A DNA stretch of 64,000 nt from Roseiarcus sp963730555. GTDB taxonomy: Bacteria > Pseudomonadota > Alphaproteobacteria > Rhizobiales > Beijerinckiaceae. The translations under genes were made by a program, and so were the position numbers. Numbering within the stretch: the stretch's first letter is position 1; each line of letters starts with the position of its first letter. A model generated the notes under the pieces. That model ran no database searches, was not told where the DNA came from, and saw only the letters and a list, made by a program, of their open reading frames with translations. Positions 56,334-64,000 of the stretch are shown here, piece after piece. The stretch lies in NCBI GenBank assembly GCA_963730555.1, contig CAVSSS010000008.1, positions 186,001 to 250,000 of the forward strand. Direction: 5' to 3'.

Positions 56334-57044
56334 ATGGACAAGGAGAAGAACGGCGCGCTGACGAACCGCGGTGGCGGCGAGGGCATCGCCGCCTTCGTCG
56401 AGGCGGCGAAAAAGGTTCCCGCGCCGGGCGCCTCCGGCCGCGGCCGGCTGATCTTCGCCCTCGACGCCACCATGAGCCGGCAACCGACCTGGGACCTCGC
56501 CCAATCCTTGCAGGCGAAAATGTTCGAGGCCGCGGCCTCGCTTGGCGGCCTGGACGTGCAGCTGGTCTATTTCCGCGGCATGAACGAATGCCGCGCGTCG
56601 AACTTCGTCTCCGGCGGGCAGGGCCTTGCGCAGCTCATGAGCCGCATCGAGGTGCGCGGCGGATCGACGCAGATCCGCCGGGTGCTCGCCCACGCGCGCG
56701 ATGAAGCCGGCCGCGCGAAGGTCGGAGCGCTCGTCTTTATCGGCGACGCCATGGAGGAGAATCCGGATGCGCTCGCCTCTGTGGCGGGGGAGCTCGCGCT
56801 GCTCGGCGTCAAGGCGTTCATGTTCCAGGAAGGAAAGGATCCCGCCGCGAGGCGGACGTTCAGCGAGATCGCTCGCCTGACCGGTGGGGCTTATAGCGCC
56901 TTCGACGCCGGCGCCTCCGCGCGGCTCGCAGCGCTCCTGCGGGCGGCGGCGGCCTATGCCGCGGGCGGCCACGCGGCGCTCGTTCGGCATGCGGAGGCCG
57001 ATCCCGCCGCGCGGCTCCTGTTGTTGCAGATGCGGGAAAGATGA
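56334..57044 (+). CDS. VWA domain protein
   Basis: 236 residues with a von Willebrand factor A fold. GRLIFALDATMSRQPTWDLA has the MIDAS motif DxTxS, ECRASNFVSGGQGL and GSTQIRRVLAHARDEA supply the second loop (Thr), and LVFIGDAMEENPDAL the third (Asp). It starts at the ATG at 56334; there is no signal peptide. It precedes a membrane-anchored DnaJ gene on the same strand (89 bp), a pairing seen in other Hyphomicrobiales. Probably a metal-dependent protein-binding module; partner unknown. Confidence 0.83.
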   Translation: MDKEKNGALTNRGGGEGIAAFVEAAKKVPAPGASGRGRLIFALDATMSRQPTWDLAQSLQAKMFEAAASLGGLDVQLVYFRGMNECRASNFVSGGQGLAQLMSRIEVRGGSTQIRRVLAHARDEAGRAKVGALVFIGDAMEENPDALASVAGELALLGVKAFMFQEGKDPAARRTFSEIARLTGGAYSAFDAGASARLAALLRAAAAYAAGGHAALVRHAEADPAARLLLLQMRER

Positions 57045-57132
57045 ACTTGGCGTAGTTTCGCCGTTGGCGGCGATTAAGTCGGGGCTGATACATCGCGACG
57101 CGCCTCCGGCCCGAATTGGAAGCCTTATAACA

Positions 57133-57842
57133 ATGAACCTCATTATCGGCTTGATCTTGCTGTTCCTTTTGGTGCAAGGGATCAAGCAATTCGGCGCGCA
57201 TGGACGCAGCTACGGCGGCGCGGCTCGTCCGCCATGGCGGCGGCGTCCTGGGCATGATCGGCGCTCTTCTGCTTCTCTTGCGCGGGCGGATCGGGCTCGC
57301 CGCGGCAGTCGCGGGCATGATGGCGAACTTCGCCGGATGGCGGACGACAGGCGGCGGCCCCGACGGGGTTTCGCAACGTCGGCGCGGGCGCACGCGCGGG
57401 ACGGTCCTCGACAGCCCGGTCGGCGATGCTGGAAATGCGGCTGGACCACGACAGCGGCGCGATGACGGGAACGATCTTGTCCGGTCCTCATGCCGGCCGC
57501 GCGGTCGAAACCCTGTCCCGCCCGGAACTCATCGCCCTTCGCCAGGAGCTCGCGCGCGACGATCCCGACGGCGTCAGCCTGTTAGAGGCATATCTCGACC
57601 GCCGGTTCGCCGGCTGGCGTGAGGCAGACGAGGGTCAGCGTCAGCGGCGGGGAGGCGCCGGGGCGATGTCGCGCCGCGAGGCGCTGGAAGTCCTGGGGCT
57701 CGGCGAAGGCGCGGGCGCGGCCGATATAATCCGCGCCCATCGGACGCTCATGAAAAAGTTTCATCCAGATCATGGCGGCTCGACCACGCTTGCCGCGCGG
57801 GTCAATCAGGCCAAGGATGTTCTGATGCAGCGACAAGGCTAG
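57133..57842 (+). CDS. Membrane-anchored J-domain (DnaJ-like) protein (two frame breaks)
   Basis: About 236 residues. The N-terminal membrane segments are NLIIGLILLFLLVQGIKQF and, after a break near 57195, GGVLGMIGALLLLLRGRIGL. A second break near 57400 leads to AMLEMRLDHDSGAMTGTILS, LLEAYLDRRFAGWREADEGQ and the C-terminal J domain: MSRREALEVLGLGEGAGAAD, RTLMKKFHPDHGGSTTLAAR with the HPD motif. It resembles the TIM14/DjlA-like co-chaperones that stimulate DnaK at the membrane. Confidence 0.85.
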
Positions 57843-57864
57843 GCGCTCCCAAGAAGCGTACACG

Positions 57865-59546
57865 TCAGTCGTGGGCGGGAAAACAGGAAAATCCGGTGCG
57901 TTTGAGCGAGCGGCACGCGGCTTCGGCTGAAGCCGAATCCAGGACCGCGAAACGCGCGCGATAAAGCGTCAAATCCCCTTTCCGCACCTTCTCGGTGAGG
58001 GGCTTGGCCGAGGCCAGCGTCGAACGGTTGCGTTCTTGGGCGCGCGCCAAAAGGGCGTTGGCCTTGGCGAGGTTCTCGGGGCGCCGATCTGGATCATCCA
58101 GGCGCGCCCGGCGGCGTCGTCAGCCGCCTCGTCTTGTCCGGAGGGCTGCGTCGGACGGCGCTCGTCTTCGGCCGGGGCCTCGGGACGGTCGGGCGGCATG
58201 ACCAGCGCGCTCGCCGCAGCGAGCCGGGCCTGGTTCTTGGCTGACGCTTTTGCGCCTTCGGGACTTTTGACGAAACCGACATCGGCCGTAGTCGGCTGCC
58301 AGGCGCGCCGGGCGGGCGCAGGCGCCTTAAGCACTGGCTCCGGGGTCTGAGCCTCCTCGTCTCCAGTCCCATCGTCGCCTTCCCCGGCGGCATTGGCCGC
58401 GCGGGTGGTGGCCGAGACGCGCTCGAGCTTTGCTTCGGCGATCTGGGTGGCGCGCGCGCGCACTGGCGGCGCGACGGCCGGCTCGGTCGGCTCCACAGGC
58501 GAAGCGTCGGCGACTGCGGTCACAGTGTGGGCGGTCGACGCTTCTGCGATATGGTCGGCGATCAGATTTTCCATGATCCGGTCGCGCCCTGCGGCGGATC
58601 GCCCGCCCATGACAACGGCGATCAGCGACCGTCCGTCGCGATGGACCGAGGTTAAGAGATTGAAGCCGGACGCTCGCGTGTAGCCGGTCTTGATTCCGTC
58701 GACGCCGTCGACGCGGCCGAGCAGATGGTTGTGATTGCCGATGATCTCGCCGTCGAAGTCGAATTGAGCGGTCGAGAAATAGCGGAAGTAGCGGGGGAAG
58801 CGCTCCTCGAGCGAGCGGCCGAGAATCGTCAGATCGTGCGCCGTGGTGATCTGTTGGTCGTTGGGGAGTCCAGAGGCGTTGACGTAGACCGTGTTGGTCA
58901 TGCCGAGCGCATGCGCCTTGCGCGTCATCAAGTCCGCGAAATTGCTTTCCGACCCTCCGACGGCCTCGGCGATCGCGACCGCGATGTCATTGGCCGAACG
59001 GGTCACGACAGCCTTTATCGCGTCGTCGACGCTGATCGTGTCGCCGGGCGCGAGGCCAAGCTTCGAGGGCTCTTGCGCGGCGGCGTGCTCGGAGATCGGA
59101 ATTTGCGTCCTGAGCGTCATCGCGCCGCGGTCGAGCTCTTCGAACAACAGGTAGAGGGTCATCACCTTGGTGATCGAGGCGGGATGACGCAGTCCGTTCT
59201 CGTCGGCGGAATAGAGCGTGCGCCCGCTGTTGGCGTCGACGACAAGCGCTGAAAAGGCTGGCGAACCGGGGATCGCGCCCGGCGCTACAGAGGCGTAACG
59301 CGGGGTGGTGTGATAGGCGCGATGGGCATAATGCGCGGGGCGCCAATAATGTGCGACCCGCGCATAGCGCGGATAGTATGCTTGATGGTATGCGTGCGCG
59401 TAAGTCCGATGGCGCCCATAATGATGCGCCTGCGCTTGCGCCCCGGCAAGGCAAAGGGTTGAGGCCGAAATCAAGGCCGCCGTCGCCATGCGAGCAAGCC
59501 GGCCCATTCGAGAGCAACCGTTACGCAACGCCATCGTACGCCCCAC
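57865..59546 (-). CDS. D-alanyl-D-alanine carboxypeptidase with C-terminal SPOR domain (one frame break)
   Basis: Peptidoglycan D,D-carboxypeptidase (S11 family), about 560 residues. Signal peptide MATAALISASTLCLAGAQAQ, then a His/Tyr-rich linker. Active site: SITK in GLRHPASITKVMTLYLLFEE, SAND in VTRSANDIAVAIAEAVGG, and KTG in VDGIKTGYTRASGFNLL. A Pro/Ala-rich linker of about 150 residues leads to the SPOR domain (AGRAWMIQIGA). A break near 58085 continues it as ARAQERNRSTLASAKPLTEK, ADLTLYRARF-like sequence and CRSLKRTGFSCFPAHD. SPOR domains bind denuded glycan at the septum, so the enzyme probably acts in division. Confidence 0.88.
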
Positions 59547-59818
59547 GGACTTCGCGCAACGGTGAGGCCTAAACGCCGATCACAGTTGCGTTACGCACAC
59601 GGTTCCGGACGATATGCTGGAGCGGTTACGCAGCGGTTAACGGGATTCCGACGAGCCGCCGCTATTTTTGCGCAAGCCTTTGAAATCTCGATCGACGCGC
59701 GGCGAGAGGCGTCGAGCGCGATGAAGCCACAACTCAGTAAACGGCGGCTATTGATTGAAATAATTTACTCTTTCAAATTTGTTCGAGGCTTCCTTTCGAG
59801 CATGCAGACAGAATTGTG

Positions 59819-59829
59819 CTGCAATGCAG
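59819..59829. promoter_or_regulatory. PhaR-like operator, upstream half
   Basis: CTGCAATGCAG fits the CTGC-N3/4-GCAG motif bound by PhaR, the PHB-sensing repressor of phasin genes. It lies just upstream of the proposed phasin -35 box. Confidence 0.55.
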
Positions 59830-59850
59830 CAATCCCGCCTTGACTTCTAT

Positions 59851-59863
59851 TGTGCAGTGCACA
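59851..59863. promoter_or_regulatory. PhaR-like operator over the phasin promoter
   Basis: TGTGCAGTGCACA is a perfect 13-bp palindrome inside the spacer of the proposed promoter, where a bound repressor would block RNA polymerase. It shares the TGCA-rich character of the site at 59819. Confidence 0.5.
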
Positions 59864-59929
59864 TATTGCATCTATTGCGGTTCGCCTCATTTCGCGATGC
59901 GAAACCGAGCCAATGCAGGGAGCTTTAAA

Positions 59930-60271
59930 ATGACAGTCAGCACGCCGACATTCGAAGATTTCCAGAAATTCTCGAAAGAGCAGCTCGAGGCTTTCACCGC
60001 GGCTTCGACCACCTTGTCGAAGGGTCTGCAGGACATCGCCGTCGAATCGAGCGATTATTCAAAGAAGGCCTTCGCCGCCGGGACCGCGATGTACGAGAAG
60101 CTTCTCGGCGCCCGCAGCGTCGAATTGGCGATCCAGATCCAGACTGATTTCGCGAAGGAAGCCTATGAGGGCTTTGTCGCCCAGGCGACGAAGGTTTCCG
60201 AACTCTACACCCGGGTTGCCACAGACGCTCTGAAGCCGGTCACCACGGCCTACGCGAACATACAGAAGTAA
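59930..60271 (+). CDS. Phasin family protein
   Basis: 113 residues, all helical. TFEDFQKFSKEQLEAFTAAS, LSKGLQDIAVESSDYSKKAF, VELAIQIQTDFAKEAYEGFV and ATKVSELYTRVATDALKPV give the phasin_2 pattern. It coats polyhydroxybutyrate granules and so implies PHB storage in this organism; phaC/phaA/phaB are outside the window. The ATG at 59930 follows an AGGGAG ribosome site. Control by PhaR is suggested by the upstream palindromes. Confidence 0.93.
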   Translation: MTVSTPTFEDFQKFSKEQLEAFTAASTTLSKGLQDIAVESSDYSKKAFAAGTAMYEKLLGARSVELAIQIQTDFAKEAYEGFVAQATKVSELYTRVATDALKPVTTAYANIQK

Positions 60272-60328
60272 TTTATCCAGAAGATTTTCCGCCGCCCCGT
60301 GCGGCGGGACAACGTCCTTCGAGCCGAC

Positions 60329-60360
60329 GCCGGCGCCGTTCCAGCGCCGGCTTTTTATTT
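60329..60360 (+). terminator. Intrinsic terminator of the phasin gene
   Basis: 8-bp perfect stem GCCGGCGC/GCGCCGGC with a 7-nt loop followed by TTTTTATTTT, 58 bp after the stop codon. Confidence 0.88.
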
Positions 60361-60687
60361 TCGTCATGGCCCCTTGATGCTGTCATCCGAGTTAAGAAAC
60401 GGAACAGGGAAGGCATGTTGCAAGTTGCTTGTGAAGAGGCTCTTGCACGTGACGAGTAAATTCGCAATGCTGCCATACGGCGATGACATCTGGCGGTGAC
60501 GGCGCGCGGCGCCTAGATGTAGTCGTCAGGGTTTCGTGTCCGCGTAGATGTGAGTTCCAGTCCAATCGGCATCAATCGGGGTCTTTCGGTGGCTGCCGCC
60601 TCAATTCCGTTGGTTGTTCGACTTCGAGCGGGGATGGTTCGGCTGGCGCGTTGGCTCTATCCGGGCTTTGGCGCAGCCTCGCCGCCA

Positions 60688-61038
60688 ATGGCGATGCGGC
60701 CAATGGGCTCGAGGGAGCCGAAAAGAGGAGGAGAAACGCCAGGGGCGGGCGCGGCGGTCATCACCCGCACGCGGACGCAGACGAAGCGTCCGAATATGTA
60801 CCGCGTTCTGTTGCTCAACGACGACTATACGCCCATGGAGTTCGTGGTCTCAATTTTGCAGGCCTTCTTCAACAAGGACGCCCAAGAGGCGATGCAGATC
60901 ATGCTCCAAGTGCACCATAACGGCGTAGGCGAATGCGGGGTCTTTACCTACGAGATCGCCGAGACCAAGGTGTCGCAAGTGATGGATCACGCCCGTAAGA
61001 ATCAGCACCCCCTGCAGTGCATCATGGAAAAGAAGTGA
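60688..61038 (+). CDS. clpS: ClpS adaptor (N-end rule), clpA-linked
   Basis: 116 residues from the ATG at 60688 (a longer open frame upstream has no conserved sequence). The core YRVLLLNDDYTPMEFVVSIL, IMLQVHHNGVGECGVFTYEI and AETKVSQVMDHARKNQHPLQ contains the Asn-Asp and His residues that hold the N-terminal amine of N-degron substrates, and the gating Met (TPMEF). It delivers substrates to ClpAP. It lies 10 bp before clpA, certainly in one operon. Confidence 0.93.
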   Translation: MAMRPMGSREPKRGGETPGAGAAVITRTRTQTKRPNMYRVLLLNDDYTPMEFVVSILQAFFNKDAQEAMQIMLQVHHNGVGECGVFTYEIAETKVSQVMDHARKNQHPLQCIMEKK

Positions 61039-61048
61039 AAGGCGCCCG

Positions 61049-63469
61049 ATGCCAATTTTCTCCCGCGCGCTCGAAAAGACCCTTCGTCGAGCCCTATCGC
61101 TTGCCAATGAGCGTCGACACGAATACGCGACTCTCGAACATCTGCTGCTGGCGCTGATCGACGACGTCGATGCGGCCGCCGTCCTTAGGGCGTGCGGCGT
61201 CGACCTCGACGCGCTGCGCAAGACCGTCGTCCAGTATCTCGACACCGAACTTGAAAACCTCGTTGTCGACAGCCAGGAGGAAGCCAAGGCGACCAATGGC
61301 TTCCAGCGCGTCGTGCAGCGCGCCGCCTTCCACGTTCAGTCGTCAGGCCGCGAGGAGGTGACCGGCGCGAACGTGCTGGTCGCTATTTTCGCCGAGCGCG
61401 AAACGCATGCGGCATACTTCCTGCAGGAGCAGGACATGACCCGCTATGACGCGGTGAACTACATCAGCCACGGCATCGCCAAGCGTCCTGGGGCCTCCGA
61501 CACATCACGCTTGCCGCGCGGGACTGAAGAAGAGCACGAGGCGCGCGACTCCAAGGATTCGAAGGACAGCTCAGATTCAAAGAAAAAGGAAGGCGCCTTG
61601 GAAGCTTATTGCGTCAACCTCAATCGGAAGGCGCGAGAGGGGCGCATCGATCCGCTCATAGGCCGCGAGGCCGAAGTGCAGCGCACCATCCAGGTGCTGT
61701 GCCGCCGGCAGAAGAACAATCCGCTGTTGGTCGGCGATCCGGGCGTAGGCAAAACGGCGATCGCCGAGGGCCTTGCGCGCAAGATCATCAACTCGGACGT
61801 GCCTGAGGTTTTGGCCGAGTCGACCGTCTTCGCGCTCGATATGGGCGCGCTGCTCGCCGGGACGCGCTATCGCGGCGATTTCGAAGAGCGCTTAAAGCAG
61901 GTGATGAAGGAAATCGAACAACACAAGGACGCGATTCTCTTCATCGACGAAATCCACACCGTCATTGGCGCGGGCGCCACTTCCGGCGGCGCCATGGATG
62001 CCTCGAATCTACTCAAGCCAGCCTTGGCGCAAGGAACGCTTCGCTGCATCGGTTCAACGACCTACAAGGAATACCGGCAGTATTTCGAGAAGGATCGGGC
62101 CCTCGTGCGCCGGTTCCAGAAGATCGACGTCAAGGAGCCAAGCGTCGCCGACGCGATCGAGATCCTGAAAGGTCTCAAGCCCTATTTCGAGGAGTTCCAC
62201 AAACTGCGCTACACCGGAGAGGCGGTGAAAGCGGCGGTGGAATTGTCGTCGCGCTATATCCACGACCGCAAGCTGCCCGACAAGGCGATAGACGTCATCG
62301 ACGAGACGGGCGCCTCGCAGATGCTGGTGCCGGAGCCGAAGCGCAAGAAGACGATTGGGGTCAAGGAGATCGAGGCGACCGTCGCGTCAATGGCGCGCAT
62401 CCCGCCGAAGTCGGTGTCGAAGGACGACACCGAGGTGCTCCAGCATCTCGAGACGACCTTGAAGCGCGCCGTCTACGGCCAGGACGAGGCGGTGGCGGCG
62501 CTGGCCTCGGCCATCAAGCTCGCTCGCGCCGGCTTGCGCGATCACGAGAAGCCGATCGGCTGTTATCTGTTCTCAGGCCCGACAGGCGTCGGCAAGACGG
62601 AGGCGGCCCGGCAGCTCGCGACCAGCCTCGGATTGGAGCTCATCCGCTTCGACATGTCGGAATATATGGAGCGTCATACGGTGTCGCGCCTCATCGGCGC
62701 GCCTCCCGGCTATGTCGGCTTCGACCAGGGCGGCCTCTTGACGGATGCGATCGACCAGCACCCGCACTCGGTTCTACTGCTGGACGAAATCGAGAAGGCC
62801 CATCCTGACCTGTTCAACATCTTGTTGCAGATCATGGATCACGGCAAGCTGACCGACCACTCCGGCAAGCAGATCGACTTCCGCAACGTGATCCTGATCA
62901 TGACCACGAATGCGGGCGCGCGGGACCTCGCCGGGGCGGCTTTCGGCTTCCACAAGTCGAAGCGGGAGGGTGACGACACCGAGGCGATTGACCGCTTGTT
63001 TGCGCCCGAGTTCCGCAATCGGCTCGACGCCATCGTGCCGTTCGCGCGTCTGCCCGAGTCGGTCATCGCTCGCGTCGTCGACAAATTCATCCTTCAGCTC
63101 GAGGCTCAGCTGAGCGACCGCAACGTGACGATCGAACTCACAGACGAGGCGCGCGAGTGGCTGGTGAAGAACGGCTATGACGAGGCGATGGGCGCGCGGC
63201 CGATGGCCCGCGTGATCCAGACCCAGATCAAGACGCCGCTCGCCGACGAGGTGCTGTTTGGCCGGCTCAAAGGCGGGGGCGTGGTCAAGGTCGTCGTTAC
63301 CGCCGATGAAAAGGGGGCAAAGAAGCTAAGCTTCGTCTATCCGGAAGGACCGGCCCAGCCGCGGCTCGAACGGGATTTGATCGTCGCGGGGCAGCGGAAA
63401 TCGCGCAAGCGCGTCGAGCCCGCCAACTCGGACGCTGACGACAAGGAGCCCGCTCCGGAAGAACCGTGA
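61049..63469 (+). CDS. clpA: ATP-dependent Clp protease ATP-binding subunit ClpA
   Basis: 806 residues, intact. The N-domain (LEKTLRRALSLANERRHEYA) is followed by a charged linker (DSKDSKDSSDSKKKEG) and two AAA modules: Walker A GDPGVGKTAIAEGLA and Walker B ILFIDEIHTVIGAG in D1; GPTGVGKTEAARQLA and VLLLDEIEKAHPDLFNILL in D2. LIGAPPGYVGFDQGGLLTDA is the pore-loop segment. A C-terminal extension after the D2 module is acidic (DADDKEPAPEEP). It unfolds ClpS-bound and SsrA-tagged proteins for ClpP. Confidence 0.96.
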   Translation: MPIFSRALEKTLRRALSLANERRHEYATLEHLLLALIDDVDAAAVLRACGVDLDALRKTVVQYLDTELENLVVDSQEEAKATNGFQRVVQRAAFHVQSSGREEVTGANVLVAIFAERETHAAYFLQEQDMTRYDAVNYISHGIAKRPGASDTSRLPRGTEEEHEARDSKDSKDSSDSKKKEGALEAYCVNLNRKAREGRIDPLIGREAEVQRTIQVLCRRQKNNPLLVGDPGVGKTAIAEGLARKIINSDVPEVLAESTVFALDMGALLAGTRYRGDFEERLKQVMKEIEQHKDAILFIDEIHTVIGAGATSGGAMDASNLLKPALAQGTLRCIGSTTYKEYRQYFEKDRALVRRFQKIDVKEPSVADAIEILKGLKPYFEEFHKLRYTGEAVKAAVELSSRYIHDRKLPDKAIDVIDETGASQMLVPEPKRKKTIGVKEIEATVASMARIPPKSVSKDDTEVLQHLETTLKRAVYGQDEAVAALASAIKLARAGLRDHEKPIGCYLFSGPTGVGKTEAARQLATSLGLELIRFDMSEYMERHTVSRLIGAPPGYVGFDQGGLLTDAIDQHPHSVLLLDEIEKAHPDLFNILLQIMDHGKLTDHSGKQIDFRNVILIMTTNAGARDLAGAAFGFHKSKREGDDTEAIDRLFAPEFRNRLDAIVPFARLPESVIARVVDKFILQLEAQLSDRNVTIELTDEAREWLVKNGYDEAMGARPMARVIQTQIKTPLADEVLFGRLKGGGVVKVVVTADEKGAKKLSFVYPEGPAQPRLERDLIVAGQRKSRKRVEPANSDADDKEPAPEEP

Positions 63470-63508
63470 GGCGCGTCTTCGCGCTACGTTAATCGACCGG
63501 CAATAGGC

Positions 63509-63532
63509 AGCCCGCGCCCTCCGACGCGGGCT
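63509..63532 (+). terminator. Terminator-like stem-loop after clpA
   Basis: Perfect 8-bp stem AGCCCGCG/CGCGGGCT, 8-nt loop, 40 bp after the clpA stop, followed by GTTTGCG (only a short T-run). Confidence 0.6.
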
Positions 63533-63559
63533 GTTTGCGTTCTCACCCTCGCGGGTAGC

Positions 63560-63783
63560 ATATTGATCCGGCGCTTGCTCAATTCGTTCCGCCGTCGCGC
63601 GGATGCCGGTTTCGAACGGCGTGACGTCCGACCAGAACACAGCTTCGAATCGGCTCGCGTCGACTTGGTGCGGTCAATCCCTCCGGCGCTGCGCCACGAC
63701 CACCTTGCGGCCTTCGGCGATGAGCCGCGCCGCGGTGGCCCGTTCGACCGGCCCTAGCCGAAAATCGCAATCCTGTCGGTCAT
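63560..63783 (-). pseudogene. Frame-broken remnant of an NAD-binding protein
   Basis: The start MTDRIAIFG is followed by a break and GPVERATAARLIAEGRKVVV, the beginning of an NAD(P)-binding Rossmann fold; the expected glycine-rich loop G-x-G-x-x-G/A is disturbed. The remaining 150 bp fall into several frames and the rest of an epimerase-like protein is absent. Best read as a truncated, decayed gene, though further sequencing errors may add to the damage. Confidence 0.35.
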
Positions 63784-63914
63784 GGAGCGCCCTTCATTTG
63801 GCGCCCGATTTCGCAAGCCATTCGCGCGGGCCGCCATGAAATCCGCAAAAAGGAGAGTTATGTAAAGCAGTTAGAGGCGTTATCCAACGCCGCGTGTAAT
63901 GAAGGAGTTATGAA

Positions 63915-64000
63915 ATGACAAACAGTGCTTCGTTGCGCGGGGGCGAAAAAAATGTCCAGGACTGGATCAACCTGGTCTGCGGCGTGCTGCTCTTCGCATC
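63915..64000 (+). CDS. SPW-repeat membrane protein, 5' end only
   Basis: First 28 codons: MTNSASLRGGEKNVQDWINL then VCGVLLFAS. The QDWINLVxGVLLFxSP block is the start of an SPW-repeat membrane segment; the gene continues past the window end. AAGGAG lies 13 bp before the ATG. Confidence 0.75.
   Translation, partial: MTNSASLRGGEKNVQDWINLVCGVLLFA

Larger units (their letters stand above)
59547..59929. promoter_or_regulatory. Divergent promoter region, carboxypeptidase and phasin genes
   Basis: 383 bp with no gene. For the phasin, TTGACT (59840-59845) and CATATT (59862-59867, 16-bp spacing) form a plausible sigma-70 promoter, overlapped by the two PhaR-like palindromes listed separately. Confidence 0.5.

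Noticed and set aside
1..64000. tRNA genes, rRNA genes and CRISPR arrays
   Set aside because: No cloverleaf-like, rRNA or regularly spaced repeat-spacer pattern was seen by eye; a tRNA could still be missed without a covariance search.

Overview
The window is a GC-rich chromosomal segment from an alphaproteobacterium, most probably of the order Hyphomicrobiales. The Beijerinckiaceae/Methylocystaceae neighbourhood is my best guess but is not proven. The grounds are the gene order cysQ, DUF4170, DUF374 acyltransferase, waaA, lpxK (33.6-37.8 kb), a fused ispDF, two ClpS paralogues, DUF1489, a phasin and an alphaproteobacterial LolD end. No rRNA, tRNA or CRISPR array was recognised.

Layout. 0-9.8 kb: 3' end of lolD; a minus-strand run (alpha/beta hydrolase, rnd, photolyase); then plus-strand cysteine desulfurase, rpoZ, a double cold-shock protein, DUF192, ppx, rlmE and a class II aldolase. 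9.9-24.3 kb: small secreted proteins, two SDRs, an MFS exporter, DUF4436 and DUF2306 membrane proteins, an unrecognised HExxH protein, a decayed Rieske oxygenase, clpS2, aldo/keto reductase, amidohydrolase, SPFH protein, Nramp transporter and a DsbA-like isomerase. 24.4-26.2 kb: tandem Flp pilins and a dispersed repeat. 26.3-37.8 kb: TerC, two LysE exporters flanking a KDG kinase, a methyltransferase, a B12 radical SAM protein with a small companion gene, an SGNH hydrolase, then the lipid A/Kdo operon. 37.8-43.3 kb: intradiol dioxygenase, flavin monooxygenase, ispDF, GST. 43.5-54.0 kb: acyl-CoA carboxylase beta and alpha subunits separated by a 6.9 kb accessory island carrying an Mrr-type nuclease, dispersed repeats, an IS5-type transposase and a minus-strand cluster of stress/envelope genes. 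54.1-64.0 kb: DUF1489, an unknown membrane protein, VWA and DnaJ proteins, a SPOR D,D-carboxypeptidase, phasin, clpS-clpA and the start of an SPW-repeat protein.

The dominant oddity is that about 25 genes are interrupted by one-base frame breaks, including ispDF, which is normally essential. This fits consensus error in the assembly better than real pseudogenes. I therefore give whole-gene coordinates across these breaks and state where they lie. Changes more likely to be real are the loss of the middle of the Rieske oxygenase, an in-frame amber codon in the SGNH hydrolase, the pilin duplication, and the insertion between the two carboxylase subunits.

Candidates for new biology are the ~305 bp dispersed repeat (two inverted copies plus a diverged third), the B12 radical SAM gene with its oligo-isoleucine partner, the membrane/stress gene cluster with an 11-residue-repeat protein, and two identical CRP-type operators in front of unrelated membrane-protein genes.
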